The position numbers and the translations under genes were made by a program. From Olsenella sp. An290 (GTDB lineage: Bacteria; Actinomycetota; Coriobacteriia; Coriobacteriales; Atopobiaceae), in NCBI RefSeq assembly GCF_002159535.1, contig NZ_NFIU01000001.1, forward strand, positions 1 through 64,000: a DNA stretch of 64,000 nt, written 5' to 3'. The notes beneath the pieces are model-generated. The model worked only from the letters and a program-made list of their open reading frames with translations. It was not told the origin of the DNA and searched no databases. Shown one piece after another: positions 1 to 8,843 of this stretch (the first letter of the stretch is position 1; every line of letters begins with the position of its first letter).

Positions 1-216
1 GCGCCGGCCCCCGCGCCCCCCGCCGAGCTCGCCCCGGAGTTTGCCGACATCGCCGCCATGCTCACGGCCGCGTTCGGCGAGCCCGTCTCGGTGAGCGTGG
101 AGTCCGCCGCCACGACCTCCGACGAGGACGCCGCGGCCGAGCTCGCCTATGATGAGGACCGCTCCCGCGACGCCGGCTTCACCGACGAGCCCGTCGAGGA
201 CGGGGACGAGGACTAG
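1..216 (+). CDS. dnaX: DNA polymerase III gamma/tau subunit, C-terminal fragment
   Basis: An open frame runs from the first base to a TAG at 214-216 and gives 71 residues of an acidic, alanine- and proline-rich tail. No catalytic domain is inside the window. The identification rests on position: dnaX directly precedes ybaB and recR in most bacteria, and this tail ends 62 bases before ybaB. The motif region FADIAAMLTAAFGEPVSV resembles the last folded segment of tau. The low-complexity end itself carries no diagnostic motif, so the call is mainly contextual. Confidence 0.6.
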   Translation, partial: APAPAPPAELAPEFADIAAMLTAAFGEPVSVSVESAATTSDEDAAAELAYDEDRSRDAGFTDEPVEDGDED

Positions 217-278
217 CCCCGGCGCGCCGGGGGCCCACCACGCAACCGCAGCAGACCGCAAGAAAGAAGGGAACCGCA

Positions 279-614
279 ATGTCCAAGGGATTCAACATGG
301 GCGGCATGAACCGCAACCAGATGATCGCCCAGGCCCGCAAGATGCAGGAGCAGCTCATCGCCGCACAGGAGAAGGTCGCCCTCACGGAGGTCTCGGCCAG
401 TACCGGCGGCGGGGCCGTCAAGGTCTCCGCGACGGGCAACATGCGCCTCACCTCGCTGACCATTGACCCGGCCGCCCTCGACCCCGAGGACGTCGAGATG
501 CTCCAGGACATGATCTTGGCCGCGGTCAACGACGCGCTCGAGTCCGCCGAGAAGGCCGCGAGCCAGCAGCTCAGCTCCGTGACCGGCGGCCTCAACATCC
601 CGGGCCTCTTCTAG
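279..614 (+). CDS. ybaB: YbaB/EbfC family nucleoid-associated protein
   Basis: This 111-residue protein has the family pattern: a methionine- and glutamine-rich first helix ([19 protein letters not shown]), then a beta hairpin region with [21 protein letters not shown], then an amphipathic C-terminal helix. Family members form small DNA-binding dimers associated with the nucleoid and are almost always encoded between dnaX and recR, as here. The ribosome site AGAAGGGA lies just upstream of the ATG. Length is normal and nothing is missing. Confidence 0.95.
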   Translation: MSKGFNMGGMNRNQMIAQARKMQEQLIAAQEKVALTEVSASTGGGAVKVSATGNMRLTSLTIDPAALDPEDVEMLQDMILAAVNDALESAEKAASQQLSSVTGGLNIPGLF

Positions 615-618
615 TCCC

Positions 619-1233
619 ATGGAGTCCCTCGTCAACGACGGCCGCGCGCTCCAGCGCCTGCTCGACGAGCTCGGAAGGCTTCCCGGAATCGGGCCCAAGT
701 CGGCCCAGCGGATCGCCTACCACCTGCTCGAGGCGGACGCCGAGGAGGCGCGTCGGCTCGCCCACGCGATTCTCGAGGTCAAGCAGCAGGTGCACTTCTG
801 CCCTGTGTGCTTCTCGTATGCCACGCGCGAGACCTGCGACGTCTGCGCGGACGGCTCGCGCGACCGCGCCTCGATCTGCGTGGTCTCGGAGCCGCGCGAC
901 GTCACGGCCATCGAGCGCACAGGCAGCTATCACGGGCTCTATCACGTCCTCGGCGGGGTCATCAGCCCCATGGACAAGATCGGCCCCGAGCAGCTGCACG
1001 TGAGGGAGCTCCTCTCGCGTCTTGCAAGCGGCGAGGTGACCGAGGTCATTCTCGCCACGAACCCAGACGTCGAGGGAGAGACCACGGCGACCTACCTCGC
1101 CCGCGTCATGAGGCCGCTGGGCGTCCGCGTGACGCGGCTTGCCAGCGGCCTGCCGGTGGGCGGCGACCTCGAGTACGCCGACGAGGTGACGCTGGGCCGT
1201 GCCATCGAGGCGCGGCGCGAGGTTTCGGCATAG
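619..1233 (+). CDS. recR: Recombination protein RecR
   Basis: RecR acts with RecF and RecO to load RecA on gapped DNA. The 204-residue protein shows the helix-hairpin-helix near the start ([20 protein letters not shown], about 17-36), the four-cysteine zinc finger CPVC...CDVC (about 59-74), and the Toprim segment beginning [10 protein letters not shown]. Length matches the family. The ATG follows the ybaB stop by four bases with no clear ribosome site, suggesting translational coupling in a dnaX-ybaB-recR operon. Confidence 0.97.
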   Translation: MESLVNDGRALQRLLDELGRLPGIGPKSAQRIAYHLLEADAEEARRLAHAILEVKQQVHFCPVCFSYATRETCDVCADGSRDRASICVVSEPRDVTAIERTGSYHGLYHVLGGVISPMDKIGPEQLHVRELLSRLASGEVTEVILATNPDVEGETTATYLARVMRPLGVRVTRLASGLPVGGDLEYADEVTLGRAIEARREVSA

Positions 1234-1257
1234 CGGCCCAGGAAGGGGAGCGCAGAG

Positions 1258-2028
1258 ATGAGCAACGGAAAGTCACAGCACTCGTCGCGAGCCACCCGGG
1301 AGCGCGACCCGGAGCGCATCGCCACCATCCATGCCGGCGAGGGCGCCCGCGTGACCACGCGCAAGAACGCCGCCGAGGCGGCAGGCCGCGCGCGCCAAAA
1401 CGCCGAGAAGCGCTACTTCAAGCGCCATCCCGAGGTGATGCCCGGCAAGAACGCGCCCAAGCGCAGCACCGGCAAGGTCGTGCTGCTGGTCGTTGCGGGC
1501 ATGCTGGCGCTGGGCATCCTCTTCTGCCTGGGCACCTGCATCACGGCGGCGCTCACGCCCGCGCCCGAGCAGCGCAACGTGCAGAACGAGCAGTCGCTTC
1601 GCCCCGACGACGCCCAGCTCGAGGCCGAGGCCGCCCAGGCGGAGCACAACGCGAGCCAGGAGCAGGTCGGCACCGACGGCACGGTGTCCTACGACGGCGT
1701 GACCTTCTCGCTCTCGCAGCCGGAGGGCGGCCGCTGGGGCCTCGTGCGCACGATGGCCGACGGCACCGCCGAGACGCTCACGGAGCTCGAGGGCACCCCA
1801 ACGGCGCTCGTGCGCTGGGGCAACACGATCCTTGTCCCCGAGAACCGCGACGGGGGCTGGGACGTGGTCTGCTACGTGGTGTACGGCCACGGCTCGGCGA
1901 GCTATGTCGTGGACGGCAGCGGGGCCAAGGTCCAGGGCGCCGGTGACATCGCCTCCGTCGAGCTTGACGGCTCGGTGCTCAGGGTGACCAACGAGTCCGG
2001 CCAGACCGTTGACGTGGCGCTTGGATAG
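1258..2028 (+). CDS. Hypothetical single-pass membrane protein
   Basis: I do not recognise this 256-residue protein. It has a basic N-terminal cytoplasmic part of about 75 residues with many Arg, Lys and Ala, then one hydrophobic segment (VVLLVVAGMLALGILFCLG, about 76-94), then an acidic, Gln-rich stretch and a C-terminal extracytoplasmic domain rich in beta-type residues and glycine. A strong ribosome site GGAAGGGGAG precedes the ATG. It follows recR by 24 bases and may share its transcript. Topology suggests positive inside, soluble domain outside; no enzyme motif is visible. Confidence 0.75.
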   Translation: MSNGKSQHSSRATRERDPERIATIHAGEGARVTTRKNAAEAAGRARQNAEKRYFKRHPEVMPGKNAPKRSTGKVVLLVVAGMLALGILFCLGTCITAALTPAPEQRNVQNEQSLRPDDAQLEAEAAQAEHNASQEQVGTDGTVSYDGVTFSLSQPEGGRWGLVRTMADGTAETLTELEGTPTALVRWGNTILVPENRDGGWDVVCYVVYGHGSASYVVDGSGAKVQGAGDIASVELDGSVLRVTNESGQTVDVALG

Positions 2029-2077
2029 GGCCGCTGACCTGAGTTCTTCTCGTCCCAAAATTTTTTTCAAAAAGTGC

Positions 2078-2107
2078 TTGCCAAAGGGGATGGGAGTATG
2101 TCAGAAT
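2078..2107 (+). promoter_or_regulatory. Promoter of tRNA-Asp
   Basis: TTGCCA (2078-2083) and CAGAAT (2102-2107) are separated by 18 bases and lie 20 bases before the tRNA. An unusually AT-rich tract (AAAATTTTTTTCAAAAA, 2057-2073) sits just upstream and could be an UP element. A copy of the recurrent intergenic motif, GTTCTTCTCGTCC, lies at 2043-2055. Confidence 0.55.
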
Positions 2108-2127
2108 AACCCTCGCGCAAGGCGAAC

Positions 2128-2204
2128 GGGGTGTTAGCTCAGCTGGTTAGAGCGCCGGCCTGTCACGTCGGAGGTCGAGGGTTCGAGTCCCTTACATCCC
2201 GCCA
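2128..2204 (+). tRNA. tRNA-Asp (GTC)
   Basis: Cloverleaf: acceptor GGGGTGT pairs ACATCCC, D arm GCTC/GAGC, anticodon stem CCGGC/GTCGG with loop CTGTCAC (anticodon GTC), T arm GAGGG/CCCTT with TTCGAGT, discriminator G as usual for tRNA-Asp, and an encoded CCA end. Confidence 0.97.
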
Positions 2205-2216
2205 TTGCACTGTCTG

Positions 2217-2240
2217 AGGGCTCCTTCGGGAGCCCTTTTT
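2217..2240 (+). terminator. Rho-independent terminator after tRNA-Asp
   Basis: AGGGCTCC, tetraloop TTCG, GGAGCCCT, then a run of T to 2240. This is one of the cleanest terminators in the window and isolates the tRNA from the GH20 gene. Confidence 0.92.
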
Positions 2241-2445
2241 CATGCCGCGAGGTCGCGCGCCTCAGGTCCGCCGCGGCCTCTGGCGGCCCCGCCCACCCCG
2301 GCGAATTCCCCCGCCGGCCGATGCCGGCTTGCCTTTCAGCGTAGATTTGGCCTCATGCACTATTCTAGATGGGCTAGCAAATCGTCGGCGCGCGCCGCCG
2401 CGGCAAGGGCCGCCCGCAGCGCGCGCCAGAAGGATGAGGGATGCC

Positions 2446-5400
2446 ATGGCAGAACAGAAGAGCTGGGTGCGGCGCGCCGGGCGCGTGCTCATCGCCGGCG
2501 CCTTTGCGGGGGCCACGCTGCTCGGGGTCGCCGCCCCGGCCATCGCCGAGGGGACCGTCCCGGCGCTCACGCAGGCCCGCTACACCAACGAGGAGGCCCG
2601 CGCGCTCGTGAACCCCGTGGTCCAGGAGTACAACGTGGACCCCTCCGGCGCCGCCTGGAGCTTTGACGCCTCCACGCGCCTTGTGGTCGTGGCCTCGGAC
2701 GCCAACACCTCCAACGGGCGGCTGGCCGAGGTCGTGAAGCTCGTCAACTCCGAGTTCGCCGAGAAGAACATCGTCTCCTCCGAGCCCTTTGGCATGGTCT
2801 ACGCCCCGGCCGACCTGGCCGGCACCGCCGACGTGGTGATCGACCTCGCCTCCACGGTCACCGACCAGTCCCAGAGCGACGAGGCCTACAAGATCGAGAT
2901 CTCCTCCTCCGGCGTGCGCGTCACGGCCGCGAGCGAGAACGCGGCCATGTACGCGCTGCGCACCCTCGAGTGCCTGGCCCAGACCACCGACAACGCCCTT
3001 CCCTGCGGCACGATCGTGGACTGGCCCGACCTCCAGGAGCGCCGCCTCTTTGTCGACTGCGGCCGCAAGTACTTCTCCAAGGACTGGTTCATCCGCCAGA
3101 TCCACGAGATGAGCTACATGAAGCTCAACACGCTGGACATGCACTTCTCGGAGAACCTCGGCTTCCGCATCGAGTGTGACACCGACCCGGCGATCGTCTC
3201 GGACGAGCACCTCACCAAGGACGAGGTCCTGGAGATCCTCGAGGAGGCGCGCCTCTACGGGATCAACGTCATCCCCTCCATCGACTCGCCGGGCCACGTC
3301 GACCAGATCCTCAGGGCCCACCCCGAGTACGGTCAGATCGCCAACGACGGCGTGACGCACCTCACCTCGGGCCTCGACGTGACCAACCCCGAGGCCATTG
3401 CCTACATGCGCTCCATCTACAAGGAGTACATCGACCTCTTCAAGCAGGGCGGCGCCACCACGGACATCTCCATCGGCTGCGACGAGTACATGGAGTTCGA
3501 CCGCGCGCCCTTCACCACCATGTACCGCTCGGTGCTCGAGGGCTGGGCCGACGAGAACCTGGGCCCCGAGTACAGCTGGACCGACACCCTGGCCACCTAT
3601 ATCAACGAGCTCGCCCAGTTCTGCCGCGACAACGGCCTCGAGCCGCGCGTCTTCAACGACGGCCTCTACTACGGCGAGGGCTCGAGCTACCAGCAGAAGG
3701 TGGAGATCGACCCCACGCTGGGCGTTGACTTCTGGAGCCAGATGTCCTGGAACCGCAGCATCGCCAACCTCCAGGCCCTCGTGAACCGTGGCATGGAGGT
3801 CTTCTACAACTTCAACGCCAACTACGGCTACTTCGTCCTGCGCAACGACTCCCGCGGCGCCTCCTTCGACTACGACAACAACCTCGAGATGTGGTTCGAC
3901 GAGTGGCGCCCGGGCGACTTCCAGGACGCCCAGAACGCCAACGTGCTCGCGGACGACGACCCGCGCATCAAGGGCACGGCCATCGCCATCTGGTGCGACT
4001 ACCCTGACGTGGCCACCGAGGACGAGATCACGGAGGGCATCGCCGACTCCCTGCGCGCCATGGCCACGCGCAGCTGGAACGTCGACTCCAACCAGGGCCT
4101 CTCGCTCGACGAGTTCATGGACCTCACGGAGACCCTCGGCCACGCGGCCGCGTGGGAGAAGGGCACGAGGCTTCCCGACGCCGGCGAGATCCTGCCGGCC
4201 GAGAACGTGGGCAAGGTCACGGTCCACTACGTCGACGCCGAGGGAAGCCCGGTCGCCGACGACACCGTGAGCTACGGCACCATCGGCGACGCCTACGAGG
4301 TCAGCGCCGCCGACGTCTACGGCTACCGCCTGCTGAGCGACGAGGCCACCGTGAGCGGCACCTTTGCCAAGGAGGACGCCGAGGTCACCTTTGTCTACGA
4401 GCTCTTTACCGACAAGACCGCGCTCACCGACGCACTTGCGCAGGCGATTCCGGCCACGCAGCTGATCGACCAGACCTCGGGCGACTACCTTGACGCCCTC
4501 GAGGCTGCCCGTGCCGTCCACGAGGACCCCAAGGCCACCCAGGCCCAGGCCGACGAGGCCCTGAGCGCCGTCACCTCCGGCCGCGCCGGCGCGGTGCGCC
4601 TTGAGAACTACGCCCTCTACGCCGAGGTGGCCCACCCGCTGCCCGAGGGCGACTACGTCTCCGGCTACGATGCCTACGAGCAGGCCCTCGACGCCGCCCG
4701 CGCGCTCATCGACGACGCCGCCCCGACCACTCCCGAGGAGCGTGCCTCCGCGCTTGCCGCCATCCGCGACGCCAAGCAGGGCCTCACCAAGCCGGTGTCC
4801 ACCACGCCCACGGTGAGCGCCACGGATGGCTGGTACACCTTTGACGGCGGATATCCGTACGAGAACATGCTCGACGGCAACGCCAACACCAAGTGCTGGT
4901 TCAACGAGAACCAGGAGGTGGGCAAGGAGGTCGTCTTCACCTTCCCCACGCAGGTCATGCTGAGCGGCATCAGCGTCTCCCAGCCCACCGGCGTGGGCGC
5001 CGACCAGCTTGCCGGCGCCGACGTCCAGGTGGCGGGCGCCGACGGCGCCTGGGTGACCGTGGGCCAAATCGACGACTCCAAGCTCGACTGGTCCTTCTCG
5101 TTTGAGGAGCAGGCCGTCTCCAAGGTGCGCCTCGTGCTCACCGCGGAGAAGCCCAACTGGTACCAGATCAGCGAGGTCTCCTTTGCCGCCGAGCCGGTCA
5201 AGGAGGACACCACCCTCACCGACCTCATCACGCGCGCCGAGGACCTCCCGGTCGAGGGCAAGAGCGTGAGCCTGGTCAAGGACCTCGTGTCGGCGCTGCT
5301 CGACGCGCAGCACGCTCACGTTTCCGCCGGGGACACCGATGCCGCCGCCCAGGCGCTCTCCGCCGCCATCGCCGCGCTTGAGGGCGAGACCACGCCCACC

Positions 5401-6093
5401 GTCGAGAAGGGCGCCCTCGAGGAGCTCGTCGCCCGGGCGGACGCGCTCGACGAGAAGGGCTTCACGGACGAGAGCTGGGCTGCCCTTGCGGATGCCCTCG
5501 ACGCGGCCCACGCCGCCCTCGAGGACGGAGCCGCCACTCAGGCCCAGGTCGACGACGCGCTCGTGGCGCTCCAGTCCGCCTACTACGCGCTCGAGGCCTC
5601 GGACGGGACCGAGGAGCCCGAGCCCGTCACCCACACCGTCACCTTTGACGACCTCCTGGAGACCACCGAGAACGTGACCGTCACCGTGGAGGAGGGCCAG
5701 ACCGTTGACCCCGCGCTCGTGCCCGACCCGGTCTGCGAGGGCTACGTCTTCGAGGGCTGGTTCACGGACGTCGATCGCACGGTCCCGTTTCACTTTGCCG
5801 CGCCCGTGACCTCCGACCTCACGGTCTACGCAAAGTGGACCAAGGCCGACCCGGGCGAGCAGCCCGGCGGCGAGGAGCCCGGCACCGGCACGGAACAGCC
5901 CGGCGAGACCCCCGGCGGCGAGCAGCCCGGCACCGGCGCGCAGGCCTCGACCGGCACGAGCTCTGGCACGCAGGGGTCCGGCGCCGTCCCCGAGACCGGC
6001 GACCCGAGCACCCTCGTCGGCGCCGCGCTCGCCGGGGCAGGAGCCCTCGCGTCGCTCGCCGGAGCCGCCTCGCTGAGGCGCCGCGCCCGCTAG
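2446..6093 (+). CDS. Cell-surface GH20 beta-N-acetylhexosaminidase or lacto-N-biosidase, multidomain
   Basis: This 1215-residue protein is a secreted glycosidase likely to remove beta-linked N-acetylhexosamine or lacto-N-biose from host or milk glycans. Domains in order: signal peptide (1-36, ending APAIAEG); GH20 N-terminal domain (about 40-165); GH20 TIM barrel (about 195-560) with the catalytic pair Asp346-Glu347 in IGCDEYMEF; MucBP-like domain (588-655); FIVAR-like helices (665-730); F5/8 type C (CBM32) domain (785-913); two more FIVAR-like units (920-1052); InlB/Flg_new beta repeat (1062-1135); Pro/Gly/Glu linker; VPETGD at 1181-1186, hydrophobic segment and Arg-rich tail. The layout resembles bifidobacterial lacto-N-biosidase, but the substrate cannot be decided from motifs. 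Start chosen at the ATG behind GAGGG; ATG 2434 is an alternative. It stands alone between two terminators. Confidence 0.9.
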   Translation: MAEQKSWVRRAGRVLIAGAFAGATLLGVAAPAIAEGTVPALTQARYTNEEARALVNPVVQEYNVDPSGAAWSFDASTRLVVVASDANTSNGRLAEVVKLVNSEFAEKNIVSSEPFGMVYAPADLAGTADVVIDLASTVTDQSQSDEAYKIEISSSGVRVTAASENAAMYALRTLECLAQTTDNALPCGTIVDWPDLQERRLFVDCGRKYFSKDWFIRQIHEMSYMKLNTLDMHFSENLGFRIECDTDPAIVSDEHLTKDEVLEILEEARLYGINVIPSIDSPGHVDQILRAHPEYGQIANDGVTHLTSGLDVTNPEAIAYMRSIYKEYIDLFKQGGATTDISIGCDEYMEFDRAPFTTMYRSVLEGWADENLGPEYSWTDTLATYINELAQFCRDNGLEPRVFNDGLYYGEGSSYQQKVEIDPTLGVDFWSQMSWNRSIANLQALVNRGMEVFYNFNANYGYFVLRNDSRGASFDYDNNLEMWFDEWRPGDFQDAQNANVLADDDPRIKGTAIAIWCDYPDVATEDEITEGIADSLRAMATRSWNVDSNQGLSLDEFMDLTETLGHAAAWEKGTRLPDAGEILPAENVGKVTVHYVDAEGSPVADDTVSYGTIGDAYEVSAADVYGYRLLSDEATVSGTFAKEDAEVTFVYELFTDKTALTDALAQAIPATQLIDQTSGDYLDALEAARAVHEDPKATQAQADEALSAVTSGRAGAVRLENYALYAEVAHPLPEGDYVSGYDAYEQALDAARALIDDAAPTTPEERASALAAIRDAKQGLTKPVSTTPTVSATDGWYTFDGGYPYENMLDGNANTKCWFNENQEVGKEVVFTFPTQVMLSGISVSQPTGVGADQLAGADVQVAGADGAWVTVGQIDDSKLDWSFSFEEQAVSKVRLVLTAEKPNWYQISEVSFAAEPVKEDTTLTDLITRAEDLPVEGKSVSLVKDLVSALLDAQHAHVSAGDTDAAAQALSAAIAALEGETTPTVEKGALEELVARADALDEKGFTDESWAALADALDAAHAALEDGAATQAQVDDALVALQSAYYALEASDGTEEPEPVTHTVTFDDLLETTENVTVTVEEGQTVDPALVPDPVCEGYVFEGWFTDVDRTVPFHFAAPVTSDLTVYAKWTKADPGEQPGGEEPGTGTEQPGETPGGEQPGTGAQASTGTSSGTQGSGAVPETGDPSTLVGAALAGAGALASLAGAASLRRRAR

Positions 6094-6114
6094 CCAGACA
6101 ACCGCGCGTCCCCT

Positions 6115-6148
6115 GACCCCCGCGACCTCCCGTCGCGGGGGTCTTCTC
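6115..6148 (+). terminator. Terminator of the GH20 gene
   Basis: A perfect 12-bp stem, GACCCCCGCGAC (6115-6126) with GTCGCGGGGGTC (6132-6143), five-base loop, followed by TTCTC. The T tract is short, as is common in this GC-rich genome. Confidence 0.85.
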
Positions 6149-6431
6149 ATCCCGAACGGAAAGCTGCGCCTCCCGCGGGGCCCTGCGCGCCGGGGCTCTG
6201 CTCATCCGGCGGACGGAAATCCCGCCGAGTGCGCGCCTGCCCGCGCGTTCCGGCCGCGCCGCTTTTCTCGCCGACAAAACTGTCGCCGAGTGCGCGCTGG
6301 GCTGCGCGCACCGGGGGCGTTTCTTGTCCGAACGGACAAAGGAATTGACGAGTGCGCGCACCAGGGCGCATCCCGGGCGTACACTGGGCGGCATTTTGGG
6401 TCACGGGCGAGAAAAACCGTCGAGTGCGCGC
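6140..6431. repeat. Degenerate 61-72 bp tandem repeats in the gap after the GH20 gene
   Basis: The 11-mer CGAGTGCGCGC occurs four times, at 6226, 6287, 6349 and 6421, spaced 61, 62 and 72 bases. Each unit also carries a CTC(A/G)(T/C)CC-like or inverse GGGCGAG-like segment followed by (A)ACGGA(C)AAA-type sequence; one unit contains the small dyad TTGTCCGAACGGACAA (6324-6339). The rest of the 530-base gap (6432-6623) holds C-rich sequence and a possible -10 TATCAT at 6582. No gene is seen in the gap. Confidence 0.75.
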
Positions 6432-6623
6432 CCCCGCCCCCGTCCTGCCTGCGCCCTCGCCCCGCGCGGCCCGTCCCACCCACAAACCTGAAACCCCCTG
6501 CGACCGGGGAGAAGGCCCGCCGCCCGCCGCGTCGCCCCAGCCCAAACGAAACGCTAACGCGACGAAATGCTCACATCGCGGTATCATATGCGGGATACGT
6601 TGGGTCACGACGAGGAGGGCCCC

Positions 6624-7316
6624 ATGAGCCCCAGCGCCGAACGGCAGACATATCGGGTCGCGGTCTTTGACTTTGACGGTACCTCCATCCGGGGTCAGTC
6701 CGGGTCGCTCTTCACGTGCTACCTCATCCGCAGCGGCATGATGTCGCCCTTGCGGGCGCTTCGCCTCATCTGGTGGGGCGTTCGCTACAAGCTGCACCTG
6801 CCCTATCGCCAGGACGAGGCGCGCGAGCTCGTGCTGGGCGCGCTGCGCGGCCGCACCGCAAACGAGGTGGACGCGCTCATGGTGGGCTTCCACGACCGCA
6901 TCCTCTCGCCGCGCTACCGGGCGCGCGCGCTCGCCGCGGTGGAGGAGTGCTCCGAGGACGGCATGGTCACGCTGCTCGTCTCCGCGACGTTCGACGCCAT
7001 CGCGCGCGTCGCCGCCCAGCGCATGGGGGTCGACGGCTTCATGGCCACCACGATGGAGAAGGACGAGCGGGGCAACTACACCGGCGCCGTGGCCGGCCCT
7101 GTGGTCGCGGGGCCCGAGAAGTACCGTGCGGTCGCGCGGTGGTGCGACGAGCGCCTGGGGCAGGGGAGATGGAGGCTCGCCCGCGCCTACGGCGACCACT
7201 ACTCGGACCGGGACCTGCTCGCCCGCGCGCAGACGGCCTACGCCGTGTGCCCGGGCAAGACGCTTCGGTCGCTTGCCCGGCGCAAGCACTGGGAGGTTCT
7301 CGACTGGGACGCCTAG
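6624..7316 (+). CDS. HAD-superfamily (subfamily IB) phosphatase
   Basis: This 230-residue protein starts with the HAD motif I DFDGTS (phosphoserine-phosphatase type) near residue 15. Motif II is in LLVSAT, motif III Lys in GPEKYRAV, and motif IV acidic residues in YGDHYSDRD, so all four HAD motifs are present. Family members of this type (SerB-like/HAD-IB) hydrolyse small phosphate esters; the exact substrate is not evident and a lipid or serine phosphate is possible. The start ATG is preceded by GAGGAGG; an earlier in-frame ATG at 6567 lacks a ribosome site. The next gene, an Rrf2 regulator, follows by 46 bases. Confidence 0.85.
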   Translation: MSPSAERQTYRVAVFDFDGTSIRGQSGSLFTCYLIRSGMMSPLRALRLIWWGVRYKLHLPYRQDEARELVLGALRGRTANEVDALMVGFHDRILSPRYRARALAAVEECSEDGMVTLLVSATFDAIARVAAQRMGVDGFMATTMEKDERGNYTGAVAGPVVAGPEKYRAVARWCDERLGQGRWRLARAYGDHYSDRDLLARAQTAYAVCPGKTLRSLARRKHWEVLDWDA

Positions 7317-7362
7317 CCTGGCCGTCCCAGCGTTCGGCGCGGCGCGCCAGGGGGAGGATGAC

Positions 7363-7854
7363 ATGGAAATCTCACGCAAGACCGACTACGCGCTGCGGAT
7401 GCTCGCCGCGCTGGTGAAAGACCCGAGCGGCGTCGTGTCCGTGCGCACGGCGGCCAAGGAGAACGACATCCCGTACTCCTTTGCCCGCTCCATCCAGCAT
7501 GACCTGGCGCTCGCCGGGATCGTGGAGAACTCGCGCGGGGCGAGCGGCGGCATGCGGCTGTCCGTGGACCCGCGCGAGACCACGCTGCTGCAGCTCGTCG
7601 AGGCCGTGCAGGGGCCGGTGATCGTCTCGGCCTGCGCGACGTCCGGGGCCGAGGGCGGCGCGTGCCCGCGCCGCGGGTTCTGCCACTTCACCTCGGTCTG
7701 GTGCAACGCGGAGCGGCTGCTGCGCCAGTTCTTCTCTACCGTGACGCTCCACGAGCTCGTCGTGGAGCGCCGCTCGCCCGTCTTTGAGGGGTCGTTCCGG
7801 CTCGTCTCGGAGGACGAGGCCCGCTCCGTCGCGTGCATCGCGGCGGAGGCCTAG
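7363..7854 (+). CDS. Rrf2 family transcriptional regulator
   Basis: The 163-residue protein starts MEISRKTDYALRMLAAL, the typical opening of the Rrf2 winged-helix domain, with the recognition helix region IPYSFARSIQHDLALAGIV and wing SRGASGGMRL. The C-terminal half has a Cys cluster (SAC, GAC, GFC, VWC; four cysteines near 88-112) that in this family usually holds an iron-sulfur cluster sensing oxidants, nitric oxide or iron-sulfur status. It lies four bases before a mutY-like gene and close to rubrerythrin, which supports a redox-sensing role. Ribosome site GGGGGAGG. Confidence 0.9.
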   Translation: MEISRKTDYALRMLAALVKDPSGVVSVRTAAKENDIPYSFARSIQHDLALAGIVENSRGASGGMRLSVDPRETTLLQLVEAVQGPVIVSACATSGAEGGACPRRGFCHFTSVWCNAERLLRQFFSTVTLHELVVERRSPVFEGSFRLVSEDEARSVACIAAEA

Positions 7855-7857
7855 CCC

Positions 7858-8775
7858 ATGGGGCGGCCCGTCAGCCACGGGGCCGGCGCCGCGAGCGGCA
7901 GCCCCGCCCCCGCGCGCCCTCTCGAGGAGTTTCGCGCCCTCGTGCTGGAGCGCGGCGGCGAGCTCTACCGCGACCTTCCCTGGCGCCGCACGCGCGACCC
8001 GTACGAGATCTGGATCTCCGAGGTCATGCTCCAGCAGACGCAGACCACGCGCGTGGACGGCCGCTGGCAGCGCTGGCTCTCCCGGTTCCCCACGCTCTCC
8101 GCGCTGGCCGCGGCCGAGCCCGCCGACGTGCTCGACGAGTGGCAGGGCCTTGGCTACAACCGCCGCGCCCTCGCCGTGCACCGCGCCGCCCGCGCGGTGG
8201 CCGAGGGGGGAGGGGCGCTCCCGCGCGAGGCCGCCGAGCTCGAGGCCCTGCCGGGGATCGGCCCCGCAACGGCCGCCGGCATCCGGGCCTTTGCGTTTGA
8301 CCTCCACGCGGTCTACCTGGAGACCAACGTGCGCTCGGTCTTCCTCCACGAGCTCTTCCCCCACGAGGAGGCGGTCCCGGACCGCGTGCTCACCCCGCTC
8401 GTGGCCCAGACCTGCCCGGCCGATGCCGCAGACCCCACGGACGACCCGCGCACCTGGTACTACGCCCTTCTCGACTACGGCGCCTACCTCAAGCGCACGG
8501 TGCCCAACCCCTCCCGGCGCTCTCGGGGCCACACGCGCCAGTCGCGCTTCGAGGGGTCGCACCGCCAGAAGCGCGCGGCGCTCGTGCGCATTCTCCTGGC
8601 GCGTCGCTCGGACGCGGCCGGGGGTGCGGATTTCCCGAGCATCTGCGCCGAGCTTGCAAGCGAGGAGGCAAATGCGGGTAGAAGGCCCCTAGGCGCCGAC
8701 GACGTGCGCGCCCTTCTCGCCGAGCTCGAGCACGAGGGGTTCTGCCACGAGGACCGCGGCGTCTGGCGCGTCTAG
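7858..8775 (+). CDS. mutY: MutY-like adenine DNA glycosylase lacking the iron-sulfur cluster
   Basis: A 305-residue HhH-GPD glycosylase. The catalytic glutamate is Glu55 in SEVMLQQTQ, a MutY signature. The helix-hairpin-helix [15 protein letters not shown] is at about 128-142. The position of the second catalytic residue reads YLETNV: Glu155 stands where MutY has Asp. The C-terminal four-cysteine cluster motif of classical MutY is absent, and the C-terminal MutT-like domain is replaced by a short basic and helical segment. The family removes A opposite 8-oxoG. Cluster-less MutY proteins are known in some anaerobic or fermentative bacteria. The ATG follows the Rrf2 stop by three bases, implying coupling. 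Confidence 0.85.
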   Translation: MGRPVSHGAGAASGSPAPARPLEEFRALVLERGGELYRDLPWRRTRDPYEIWISEVMLQQTQTTRVDGRWQRWLSRFPTLSALAAAEPADVLDEWQGLGYNRRALAVHRAARAVAEGGGALPREAAELEALPGIGPATAAGIRAFAFDLHAVYLETNVRSVFLHELFPHEEAVPDRVLTPLVAQTCPADAADPTDDPRTWYYALLDYGAYLKRTVPNPSRRSRGHTRQSRFEGSHRQKRAALVRILLARRSDAAGGADFPSICAELASEEANAGRRPLGADDVRALLAELEHEGFCHEDRGVWRV

Positions 8776-8843
8776 AGCGAGGGTACGGGGCCGGGAATGG
8801 GCCCGGCGCAATCGTCCCCGGACGGGACGGGAGAGGAGCATCA

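Noticed and set aside
2374-6150. Antisense frame of over 1200 codons opposite the GH20 gene
   Set aside because: Same shadow effect as opposite mfd; no ribosome site or domain, and the plus-strand gene has seven recognisable domains.
6226-6431. Possible CRISPR array
   Set aside because: The repeat word is only 11 bases, the units are degenerate throughout, the intervals are related to each other, and no cas gene is present.
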